Positions 1 to 5,320 of a stretch of DNA of 6,024 nt are shown in pieces. How positions within the stretch are numbered: position 1 is the first letter of the stretch; each line of letters opens with the position of its first letter. The position numbers and the translations under genes were made by a program. Origin of the DNA: Campylobacter sp. (GTDB taxonomy: Bacteria; Campylobacterota; Campylobacteria; Campylobacterales; Campylobacteraceae). The stretch is taken from the NCBI GenBank assembly GCA_017506845.1, contig JAFVMP010000118.1:1-6024 (forward strand), given 5' to 3'. The notes under the pieces are model-generated. The model did no database searches and was not told where the DNA came from. It was given only the letters and a program-made list of their open reading frames with translations.

Positions 1-337
1 AGCGCTCGGTGATTTAGAAATTATTACAATTCCAGATAATATTTTTAGAGATTTAAGAGAGAAATATCCTAGGTTTAGTGAGTACATTTTAACTGTTTTT
101 GCTAAGCAATTTGCTAAAAGTATAGAGGCAGCTTCAAAAAGTAAAACAATACCATTTCGTGATAGGTTAATTGAATTTATCAAAAATAATGCTATAAATG
201 GTAGTATAAAAATAACTCATCAGCAAATAGCAAACCATCTAGGCGTAACAAGAGAGAGCGTATCTAAGAATCTTAAACAGCTAGAAAAAAATGGATTTTT
301 AACCTTGTCAAGAGGTAAAATTTTTTTAGAAATGTGA
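1..337 (+). CDS. Crp/Fnr-family transcriptional regulator, C-terminal part (5' end outside the window)
   Basis: The open frame enters from the left edge (first full codon at position 2) and ends at TGA 335-337, leaving 111 residues. Fragment residues about 1-45 resemble the end of the effector domain and the long dimerisation helix. Residues about 50-110 form the Crp-type winged helix: FRDRLIEFI, then ITHQQIANHLGVTRESVSKN, then a LEKNGFL-TLSRGKIFL wing. At the recognition-helix positions matching E. coli CRP Arg180, Glu181 and Arg185 it has Arg84, Glu85 and Lys89, so it looks CRP-like rather than FNR-like in DNA reading. The effector-binding half is missing, so cAMP, haem/NO and Fe-S sensing cannot be told apart. 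It lies 68 nt upstream of hcp on the same strand, which suggests it regulates hcp in the manner of the HcpR or NssR families. That role is inferred. The family call is secure; the name is not. Confidence 0.9.
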   Translation, partial: ALGDLEIITIPDNIFRDLREKYPRFSEYILTVFAKQFAKSIEAASKSKTIPFRDRLIEFIKNNAINGSIKITHQQIANHLGVTRESVSKNLKQLEKNGFLTLSRGKIFLEM

Positions 338-347
338 AGTGATTACA
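333..347. promoter_or_regulatory. candidate Crp/Fnr-type operator upstream of hcp
   Basis: An imperfect palindrome with half sites TGTGA and TTACA, separated by 5 bp, overlaps the stop codon of the regulator gene. Its centre (340) is about 40 bp before the start point predicted from the -10 box at 367-374. That is where class II Crp/Fnr activators bind. The TGTGA half suits the Arg/Glu/Lys recognition residues of the adjacent regulator. The 5-bp spacer is unusual: CRP sites have 6 and FNR sites 4. I see no TTAAC-N4-GTTAA (NssR-like) or TTGAT-N4-ATCAA (FNR) box here. Treat it as a hypothesis. Confidence 0.3.
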
Positions 348-366
348 TACAAAAATACAAAAATTC

Positions 367-374
367 TATAAAAT
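367..374 (+). promoter_or_regulatory. probable -10 region of the hcp promoter
   Basis: TATAAAAT lies 32 nt before the hcp start codon and contains two overlapping near-consensus -10 hexamers. Transcription would start near 380, giving a leader of about 25 nt. No -35 box is seen, which is normal for Campylobacter sigma-70 promoters in A/T-tract DNA. Confidence 0.5.
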
Positions 375-405
375 CTAAATTTAATTTATTTTTTAAAGGA
401 TTTTT

Positions 406-1731
406 ATGGATTTAGAGATGTTTTGTCATCAGTGCGAGATGAGTGCAAATGATGGCTGTGGCTCTAAGGGGCAAAGCATGGGAACTTGTGGCAAAGATGC
501 TACGCTAGCAAGACTACAAGATATGATGATATTTGCCCTAAAGGGTTTAAGCGCGTACCGCCATCATGCAAATGAATTAGGAGCTAATACAAAAAATGTA
601 GATGATGTAATGGCTCAAACTCTATATTTTACACTTACAAATATGAATTTCAATTTTGATCAGCATATTGAACAACTACTAAAAGTAGGCAAAGCTGGCG
701 TAGAAGTTATGGATATCTTAAGCAATGCTCATACTAACAAATTTGGTATTCCAGCTCCTGTGAAAATCAGTCAAAACAAAGCAGAAGGCAAAGCTATTTT
801 AGTAAGCGGACATAATCTTCATGCGTTAAAAGAGTTGCTAGAACAGACTAAAGATAAAGGAATCAATATCTATACTCACTCTGAAATGCTTCCAGCGCAT
901 GGTTATCCAGAGCTTAAAAAGTATCCACACTTAAAAGGAAATTTAGGTAAGGCATGGTTTGATCAAACTGATCTTTTTAATAAATTTGGTGGAGCTATTT
1001 TGATGACTACAAACTGCATTGTTCCACTTCGTAAAAGTGCTACATATAGTGATAGATTATTTGGATATGATATTGCAAGTACTAAAGGTATAGCTCATAT
1101 TAATGGCGATGATTTTACTCCGCTAATTAATAAGGCTTTAGAGCTTGATGATGTAAGTGGCTTTGATAGTGATGAAGTAATCAGCACGGGTCATCATTAT
1201 AAGGCTATTTTACCTATGGCCGGTGAGATTTTAGAGGCGATTAAAAGCGGTAAAATTCGTAGATTTTTTGTTATAGCAGGATGCGATGCACCAGGCAAAG
1301 GCAGAGAGTATTATAGAGAGTTGGCTCTTAGTGTGCCAAAAGATTGCGTGATATTAACTTCAAGCTGTGGTAAATTTAGATTTAATGATATAGATTTTGG
1401 TCTAATTGAAGGGACAAATATCCCAAGATATTTAGATTTAGGTCAGTGTAATGATAGTAATGGCGGAGTAAAAATAGCTATGGCTTTAAGCGAAGCTACA
1501 GGGATTGCCATCAACGATTTACCACTTTCAATAGTGTTAATGTGGATGGAACAAAAAGCTATAATAATCTTAGTAGCACTCTTATATTTAGGTGTAAAAA
1601 ATATTCATATAGGGCCTAGTTTGCCAAAATTTTTAAATAGTGAAATATTAAATTTCTTAGTAGAAAAATATAATTTATCGTTAATTGGCAAAGATCCAAA
1701 AGCAGATTTAGAGAAGTTTTTAAATTCTTAA
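406..1731 (+). CDS. hcp: hybrid cluster protein (hydroxylamine reductase / NO reductase), short form
   Basis: This is a cytoplasmic iron-sulfur enzyme of 441 aa that carries an N-terminal cubane cluster and the hybrid Fe-S-O cluster. The family reduces hydroxylamine in vitro and NO to N2O in vivo, and protects against nitrosative stress. Cluster-1 cysteines are C7, C10, C18 and C28 (C-X2-C-X7-C-X9-C). The eight hybrid-cluster ligands can all be matched to the Desulfovibrio enzyme: H136, E160, C204, C293 (in AGCDAPG, the persulfide cysteine), C321 (SSCGKF), C348 (GQCNDSNG), E382 and K384 (WMEQKA). The protein is about 100 residues shorter than the usual 540-550. The gap falls between the N-terminal helices and residue ~100, as in the short class III forms, so it looks like a natural variant, not a broken gene. 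I chose ATG 406 because AAAGGA (395-400) stands 5 nt before it; ATG 418 would also give a plausible protein. No hcr reductase gene follows. Confidence 0.95.
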   Translation: MDLEMFCHQCEMSANDGCGSKGQSMGTCGKDATLARLQDMMIFALKGLSAYRHHANELGANTKNVDDVMAQTLYFTLTNMNFNFDQHIEQLLKVGKAGVEVMDILSNAHTNKFGIPAPVKISQNKAEGKAILVSGHNLHALKELLEQTKDKGINIYTHSEMLPAHGYPELKKYPHLKGNLGKAWFDQTDLFNKFGGAILMTTNCIVPLRKSATYSDRLFGYDIASTKGIAHINGDDFTPLINKALELDDVSGFDSDEVISTGHHYKAILPMAGEILEAIKSGKIRRFFVIAGCDAPGKGREYYRELALSVPKDCVILTSSCGKFRFNDIDFGLIEGTNIPRYLDLGQCNDSNGGVKIAMALSEATGIAINDLPLSIVLMWMEQKAIIILVALLYLGVKNIHIGPSLPKFLNSEILNFLVEKYNLSLIGKDPKADLEKFLNS

Positions 1732-1734
1732 TCC

Positions 1735-1760
1735 TTTAACAGAGCTGAAGCTCTGTTAAA
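1735..1760 (+). terminator. hairpin after hcp, likely terminator
   Basis: A perfect 11-bp stem (TTTAACAGAGC 1735-1745, pairing with 1750-1760) closes a TGAA loop three bases after the hcp stop codon. The bases right after the stem are CCAAAATC, and the T-rich stretch starts only about 10 nt later. Intrinsic termination may therefore be weak, or the hairpin may mainly protect the mRNA 3' end. It separates hcp from the alpha operon. Confidence 0.6.
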
Positions 1761-1826
1761 CCAAAATCATTTTAATTATTTTTAATTTTTAAATTCAAAT
1801 TTATAAAATTTAAAGCAAAATTAGGG

Positions 1827-1832
1827 TATTAT
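1827..1832 (+). promoter_or_regulatory. probable -10 box of the alpha operon promoter
   Basis: TATTAT follows A/T-tract DNA (1761-1820) that lacks an obvious -35 box, as is typical of Campylobacter promoters. It predicts a start near 1838-1840 and a leader of about 128 nt ahead of rpmJ. The structured leader element begins almost exactly at this point. An alternative -10 is TATAAA at 1802-1807, which would start transcription near 1815. Confidence 0.5.
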
Positions 1833-1841
1833 TTTGAGCTT

Positions 1842-1928
1842 TGCATTTAACTAGGCAAAGAAGTGTTTTTAAAGCGCGCCACTGTTTTAAAAATAGTTGG
1901 TTTAAGCTCGTTCTTAGACCTAAATGCA
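1842..1928 (+). ncRNA. candidate structured mRNA leader of the rpmJ-rpsM-rpsK-rpsD-rpoA-rplQ operon
   Basis: The 206 nt between the hcp hairpin and rpmJ contain no convincing gene but do show nested complementarity. TGCATTTA (1842-1849) pairs perfectly with TAAATGCA (1921-1928). Inside this closing stem are two hairpins. One is 1864-1873 with 1886-1895 (10 bp including one G-U, loop GCGCGCCACTGT). The other is 1899-1906 with 1913-1920 (8 bp including one G-U, loop CTCGTT), whose end abuts the closing stem. The result is a three-way junction. A competing local hairpin, CTTTGC 1839-1844 with GCAAAG 1855-1860, would open the closing stem. The ribosome binding site at 1956-1960 lies outside. Ribosomal-protein operons are often controlled by such leaders; in E. 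coli S4 represses the alpha operon this way. S4 is encoded here, but binding is inference. I do not recognise a known RNA family. Confidence 0.4.
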
Positions 1929-1966
1929 GTCTAGTAAAAGTGGTAATAAATTTTTAGGAGACTAAA

Positions 1967-2080
1967 ATGAAAGTTCGTCCTTCTGTAAAGAAGATGTGTG
2001 ACAAATGTAAAATTGTCAAACGCAAAGGCATAGTTCATGTAATTTGCGAAAATCCAAAACATAAACAAAGACAAGGATAA
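1967..2080 (+). CDS. rpmJ: 50S ribosomal protein L36 (bL36)
   Basis: This 37-aa gene starts at ATG 1967, 6 nt after AGGAG (1956-1960), and ends at TAA 2078-2080. The sequence [20 protein letters not shown] with a KHKQRQG end is classic L36. Cys11, Cys14, Cys27 and His32 form the zinc ribbon, so this is the zinc-binding (C+) form. L36 packs against 23S rRNA near the base of the L7/L12 stalk late in 50S assembly. It is the first gene of the operon here, and rpsM begins 3 nt after its stop. Its usual upstream partner infA, adjacent in Helicobacter pylori, is not present. Confidence 0.97.
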   Translation: MKVRPSVKKMCDKCKIVKRKGIVHVICENPKHKQRQG

Positions 2081-2083
2081 GGT

Positions 2084-2452
2084 ATGGCTCGTATTGCAGG
2101 TGTTGATTTACCAAAGAAAAAAAGAGTTGAGTATGGCCTTACATATATCTATGGTATAGGTCTATATACTTCAAGAAAAATTCTTGATGCTGTAGGTATC
2201 TCTTATGATAAGAGAGTTTACGAGCTTAGCGAAGACGAAGCTGCTGCTATCAGAAAAGAGATCCAAGAAAACTATATGGTTGAAGGTGATCTAAGAAAAA
2301 GCGTAGCTATGGATATAAAAGCTTTAATGGATTTAGGTAGCTTTAGAGGCTTAAGACACAGAAAAGGTCTGCCAGTGCGTGGTCAAAAAACAAAAACTAA
2401 CGCAAGAACAAGAAAAGGCAGAAGAAAAACTGTTGGTGCTGCTACTAAATAA
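2084..2452 (+). CDS. rpsM: 30S ribosomal protein S13 (uS13)
   Basis: S13 sits in the head of the small subunit, where it contacts the P-site tRNA and forms bridges to the 50S (B1a/B1b). The protein is 122 aa, close to the bacterial norm of 118-125. The N-terminal [18 protein letters not shown] and YGIG (residues 23-26) lead into the helical domain. The conserved [14 protein letters not shown] (about 88-101) and [10 protein letters not shown] (103-112) form the basic C-terminal tail that reaches the tRNA. Its ribosome binding site AAGGA (2073-2077) lies inside the end of rpmJ, so translation of the two is probably coupled. rpsK follows after 9 nt. Confidence 0.98.
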   Translation: MARIAGVDLPKKKRVEYGLTYIYGIGLYTSRKILDAVGISYDKRVYELSEDEAAAIRKEIQENYMVEGDLRKSVAMDIKALMDLGSFRGLRHRKGLPVRGQKTKTNARTRKGRRKTVGAATK

Positions 2453-2461
2453 GGATAAAAT

Positions 2462-2854
2462 ATGGCAAAAAGAAAAGTAATTAAGAAAAAAGTAGTTAAA
2501 AAAAATATAGCTAGAGGTATCGTATATGTCTCTGCTACATTTAATAATACAATGGTTACAGTTACTGATGAAATGGGCAATGCTATTGCATGGAGCAGTG
2601 CGGGTGGTTTAGGCTTTAAAGGTAGCAAAAAATCAACTCCATACGCAGCTCAACAAGCCGTAGAAGATGCACTATCAAAAGCTAAAGAACACGGCATTAA
2701 AGAAGTTGGTATTAAAGTTCAAGGCCCAGGTAGCGGTAGAGAAACAGCAGTAAAAAGTATCGGTGCAGTAGAAGGAATTAAGGTGCTATATCTAAAAGAT
2801 ATAACTCCACTAGCTCACAATGGCTGCAGACCACCAAAACGCCGCCGCGTGTAA
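2462..2854 (+). CDS. rpsK: 30S ribosomal protein S11 (uS11)
   Basis: S11 lies on the 30S platform next to the 3' region of 16S rRNA, near the mRNA exit path. At 130 aa it has full length. Signature blocks are FNNT (27-30), [16 protein letters not shown] (51-66), GPGSGRE (88-94) and the basic C-terminus [12 protein letters not shown]. The Asn120-Gly121 pair matches the site where E. coli S11 carries an isoaspartate at residue 119, so the modification may occur here too. The N-terminus is very lysine-rich. The binding site AAGGA (2451-2455) overlaps the rpsM stop codon and stands 6 nt before ATG 2462. rpsD starts 28 nt downstream, the largest gap in the operon. Confidence 0.98.
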   Translation: MAKRKVIKKKVVKKNIARGIVYVSATFNNTMVTVTDEMGNAIAWSSAGGLGFKGSKKSTPYAAQQAVEDALSKAKEHGIKEVGIKVQGPGSGRETAVKSIGAVEGIKVLYLKDITPLAHNGCRPPKRRRV

Positions 2855-2882
2855 TTGTAGATAGAATTTAGGAGAAATTATA

Positions 2883-3509
2883 ATGGCAAGATATAGAGGA
2901 CCAGTTGAAAAATTAGAAAGACGCCTAGGTGTATCTCTTGCACTTAAGGGCGAAAGAAGACTAGCTGGCAAGAGCGCAGTTGAAAAAAGACCATACGCTC
3001 CAGGCCAACACGGACAAAGAAAAGCAAAAATTAGCGAATATGGCTTACAATTAAGAGAGAAACAAAAAGCTAAATTTATGTATGGTGTAAGCGAAAAGCA
3101 ATTTAGAAGATTATTTGCTGAAGCTGCAAGAAGAGAAGGAAATACTGGTGCGCTTCTTATCTCTTTACTAGAACAAAGATTAGATAATGTAGTTTATAGA
3201 ATGGGTTTTGCATCTACTCGTAGATTTGCAAGACAACTAGTAACTCACGGCCATATCCTTGTAAATGGTAAAAGAGTTGATATCCCATCATATAGAGTAA
3301 GAGCTGGTGAAAAGATCGAAATTATAGAAAAAAGCAAAGAAAACCCACAAATCGTTCGCGCTATTGAACTTACTAATCAAACAGGCATGGTAGCTTGGGT
3401 TGATGTAGAAAAAGATAAAAAATATGGAATTTTTACTAGAATTCCAGAACGTGAAGAGGTTATCATTCCAGTTGAGGAAAGATATATAGTCGAGCTTTAC
3501 TCTAAATAA
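2883..3509 (+). CDS. rpsD: 30S ribosomal protein S4 (uS4)
   Basis: S4 is a primary 16S rRNA-binding protein that nucleates 30S body assembly and helps form the mRNA entry channel. The protein is 208 aa, the usual length. The N-terminal region (1-50) ends with [10 protein letters not shown], followed by [10 protein letters not shown] (53-62). The S4 RNA-binding fold spans about 97-150, with [20 protein letters not shown] and [18 protein letters not shown]. The C-terminus ends IVELYSK. It has no cysteine at all, so it is the zinc-free form. The ribosome binding site AGGAG (2870-2874) is 8 nt before ATG. In E. coli S4 represses its own operon by binding an mRNA leader; if that holds here, the leader before rpmJ is the obvious target. 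Confidence 0.98.
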   Translation: MARYRGPVEKLERRLGVSLALKGERRLAGKSAVEKRPYAPGQHGQRKAKISEYGLQLREKQKAKFMYGVSEKQFRRLFAEAARREGNTGALLISLLEQRLDNVVYRMGFASTRRFARQLVTHGHILVNGKRVDIPSYRVRAGEKIEIIEKSKENPQIVRAIELTNQTGMVAWVDVEKDKKYGIFTRIPEREEVIIPVEERYIVELYSK

Positions 3510-3510
3510 T

Positions 3511-3516
3511 AAGGAG
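3511..3516 (+). promoter_or_regulatory. ribosome binding site that decides the rpoA start
   Basis: AAGGAG follows the rpsD stop codon and precedes tandem ATG codons at 3520 and 3523. The spacing is 3 nt to the first and 6 nt to the second. The other genes of this operon use 6 to 8 nt, so the second ATG is the better start. Confidence 0.7.
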
Positions 3517-3522
3517 AGTATG

Positions 3523-4521
3523 ATGAGAAAGATAACAACATCAGCTTACATGCCTACTGATATAGAGGTTATCCCAGTAAGTGAAAATGTGGCTAAAATA
3601 GTAGCATATCCATTTGAAACTGGTTATGCAGTTACTCTAGCTCATCCGCTTCGCAGACTACTTTATACAAGTACAGTTGGATTTGCTCCAACTGCTGTTA
3701 AAATCGAGGGCGTATCGCACGAATTCGATAGTATGCGTGGTATGCTAGAAGATGTAACACTATTTATCATAAATCTCAAAAATTTACGTTTTAAGCTAAA
3801 AAACGACTCAGAACATGAAGTTATCGAGTATAGTTTCAAAGGGCCAAAAGAGATAACTGGTGCTGATTTATGTAACGATATCGTTAGTATAGTAAATCCT
3901 GAAGCATATCTAGCAACAATCAATGAAGATGCTGAGCTTAAATTTACACTGGTAATAGAAAAAGGTATCGGTTATGTTCCTAGTGAAGAGATCAGAGAGA
4001 ATGTAGAGAGTGGTTATATCGCTCTTGATGCGTTTTTTACACCAGTTAAACATGCAGTTTATGAGATTGAAAATGTCCTAGTTGAGGATAATCCAGACTA
4101 TGAAAAAATAGTTTTAACTATAACTACTGATGGTCAGGTGTCACCTTTAGAGGCGTTTAAAAACTCAATTGAGGCTATGTATAAGCAAATGGCAATATTT
4201 AATAATATTTTAAGTATAGATGTAAATATGGCCATGACATCATCTCAAGGTTCTAGTGAGCATTCAAAATTACTAGAGAGCATTGAAAATTTAAATCTAT
4301 CAGCTAGAAGTTTTAACTGCTTAGATAAGGCTGAGATTAAATTTATCGGTGAGCTTGCTTTGATGGAAGAGAGCGAGTTAAAAGAGCTTAAAAATTTAGG
4401 TAAAAAATCTCTTGATGAGATTAAGGCTGTAATGGCTGAAATTGGCTATCCATTTAGCGAGAATAAGCTAGGCGATAGCAAAGAATCACTCAGAAAAAAG
4501 ATAGCTGAGTTAAAATCATAA
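3523..4521 (+). CDS. rpoA: DNA-directed RNA polymerase subunit alpha
   Basis: The alpha dimer is the scaffold for assembling beta and beta', and its C-terminal domain contacts UP elements and activators. From ATG 3523 the protein is 332 aa; starting at 3520 adds one Met. The N-terminal domain (about 1-230) has the dimerisation motif [13 protein letters not shown] near residues 41-53, [13 protein letters not shown] near 67-79, and LDAFFTPV and [17 protein letters not shown] near 168-204. A poorly conserved linker, about 233-248, leads to the C-terminal helix-hairpin-helix domain (about 249-309). Arg262 and Asn265 in LSARSFNCL and Lys295 in NLGKKSL correspond to the E. coli DNA-contact residues Arg265, Asn268 and Lys298. 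The tail ends KKIAELKS. It sits 13 nt after rpsD and 16 nt before rplQ, the standard alpha operon position. Confidence 0.98.
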   Translation: MRKITTSAYMPTDIEVIPVSENVAKIVAYPFETGYAVTLAHPLRRLLYTSTVGFAPTAVKIEGVSHEFDSMRGMLEDVTLFIINLKNLRFKLKNDSEHEVIEYSFKGPKEITGADLCNDIVSIVNPEAYLATINEDAELKFTLVIEKGIGYVPSEEIRENVESGYIALDAFFTPVKHAVYEIENVLVEDNPDYEKIVLTITTDGQVSPLEAFKNSIEAMYKQMAIFNNILSIDVNMAMTSSQGSSEHSKLLESIENLNLSARSFNCLDKAEIKFIGELALMEESELKELKNLGKKSLDEIKAVMAEIGYPFSENKLGDSKESLRKKIAELKS

Positions 4522-4537
4522 AAGCGAAGGAAAGATA

Positions 4538-4894
4538 ATGAGACACAATCACGGATATAGAAAACTAGGCCGCACTAGCTCTCACCGTGCTGCTTTGCTT
4601 AAAAACCTTACGATCGCAATCGTTAAGGCTGGTAGAATTGAAACTACACTGCCAAAAGCAAAAGAGCTAAGAAGCTACGTAGAGAAATTAATCACAAGAG
4701 CTAGAAAAGGCGACTTCAATGCTCATAAATATGTATTTGCATATTTACAAGATAAAGAAGCTACTAATAAACTAGTAACTGAAATTGCACCAAAATATGT
4801 AAATAGAAATGGTGGCTACACTAGAATAATCAAAACACGCGTTAGAAAAGGTGATGCTGCTGAAATGGCTTATATCGAGCTAGTTTCTGAATAA
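4538..4894 (+). CDS. rplQ: 50S ribosomal protein L17 (bL17)
   Basis: L17 binds 23S rRNA near the peptide exit tunnel of the large subunit. The 118-aa protein is typical in length. It opens with [20 protein letters not shown], has ITRARKGD (52-59), and ends with the conserved [20 protein letters not shown] block (from residue 90) and a MAYIELV terminus. The binding site AAGGA (4527-4531) is 6 nt before ATG. It is the last gene of the alpha operon, and a hairpin follows 5 nt after its stop codon. Confidence 0.98.
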   Translation: MRHNHGYRKLGRTSSHRAALLKNLTIAIVKAGRIETTLPKAKELRSYVEKLITRARKGDFNAHKYVFAYLQDKEATNKLVTEIAPKYVNRNGGYTRIIKTRVRKGDAAEMAYIELVSE

Positions 4895-4899
4895 TATTT

Positions 4900-4919
4900 T
4901 GCTAGGAGCAATCCTAGCA
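4900..4919 (+). terminator. hairpin ending the alpha operon
   Basis: TGCTAGGA (4900-4907) pairs perfectly with TCCTAGCA (4912-4919) around a GCAA tetraloop, 5 nt after the rplQ stop codon. CTATTTTCATTT follows, a moderately T-rich tail. GNRA loops stabilise RNA hairpins, which supports a terminator or 3'-end role. Confidence 0.7.
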
Positions 4920-5060
4920 CTATTTTCATTTAAATTTAGTTTAACATTACCTTCTTTATATTTATTCAATTTCCTATATAAAATACTAAATATTTTACTA
5001 TATTAGCGATAAATCATTGCATAGCTAGAACTTCTTATTATTTTATTGATATTTTTATAT

Positions 5061-5104
5061 AATTGATATAGCACTACGGTTGTGCTTAGCTAAGTTTATC
5101 AATT
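5061..5104. repeat. 44-bp inverted-repeat element with an inner hairpin
   Basis: AATTGATA (5061-5068) is exactly repeated in inverse as TATCAATT (5097-5104). Between them AGCAC (5070-5074) pairs with GTGCT (5082-5086) around TACGGTT, next to the palindrome TTAGCTAA (5086-5093). A consensus TATAAT at 5058-5063 overlaps the left arm and would start transcription near 5070, right at the inner hairpin. The element could be a small RNA start, part of a long leader, or a protein-binding inverted repeat. No U-tract follows, so it is not a clear terminator. Confidence 0.4.
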
Positions 5105-5281
5105 ATTGCTTAAAGCCAAAAGTCTAGTAATTTAGAAAATTAAACGATAAAAAATCAAATATATTCTCTAATAATATAGAAATTTATTTTATTTAAATTT
5201 AATTAGTAAAGCATTTAATTTTAAAACTAGAAATTTATCTATATTTAATACAATATTTTTATACGATATTAAATTTAATTT

Positions 5282-5290
5282 TGCTAAAAT
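5282..5290 (+). promoter_or_regulatory. extended -10 promoter of the exported-protein gene
   Basis: TGCTAAAAT combines the extended TGn element with a near-consensus -10 hexamer, 30 nt before the start codon and preceded by A/T-tract DNA. Transcription would start near 5297, with a leader of about 24 nt that includes the ribosome binding site AGGAG (5311-5315). Confidence 0.55.
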
Positions 5291-5320
5291 CGTTCAAAAT
5301 TTGATAATTAAGGAGAGTAT

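Larger units (their letters stand above)
4895..5320. other. 426-bp very AT-rich non-coding region between rplQ and the exported-protein gene
   Basis: I found no convincing protein gene, tRNA or recognised RNA in this stretch on either strand. It holds the operon hairpin (4900-4919), an AT-only quasi-palindrome (AAAATA 4980-4985 with TATTTT 4991-4996), a GC-richer inverted-repeat element (5061-5104), short direct repeats of A/T motifs (TAGAAATTTAT at 5177 and 5228; TTAAATTTAATT at 5193 and 5269) and a promoter for the next gene. The A/T tracts may be intrinsically curved or serve as promoter upstream DNA. Confidence 0.6.

Noticed and set aside
317..327. A4T7 tract at the end of the regulator gene as a phase-variation site
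   Set aside because: Phase-variable tracts in Campylobacter are usually poly-G/C. A 7-bp T run close to a stop codon in AT-rich DNA is ordinary.
2383..2628. 81-codon open frame on the - strand
   Set aside because: It lies antisense to the end of rpsM and the start of rpsK; its hydrophobic look comes from reverse-reading lysine-rich codons. There is no independent support.
2862..2867. TAGAAT as an internal promoter before rpsD
   Set aside because: The start it predicts would fall within the rpsD ribosome binding site, so it could not make a useful rpsD transcript.
3520..3522. First of two tandem ATG codons as the rpoA start
   Set aside because: It stands only 3 nt from AAGGAG, while the next ATG has the 6-nt spacing used by its neighbours and matches the MRxITTSAY start I recall for Campylobacter RpoA. 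The difference is one residue.
3663..3923. 86-codon open frame on the - strand
   Set aside because: It is fully antisense to the conserved rpoA N-terminal domain and resembles no known protein.
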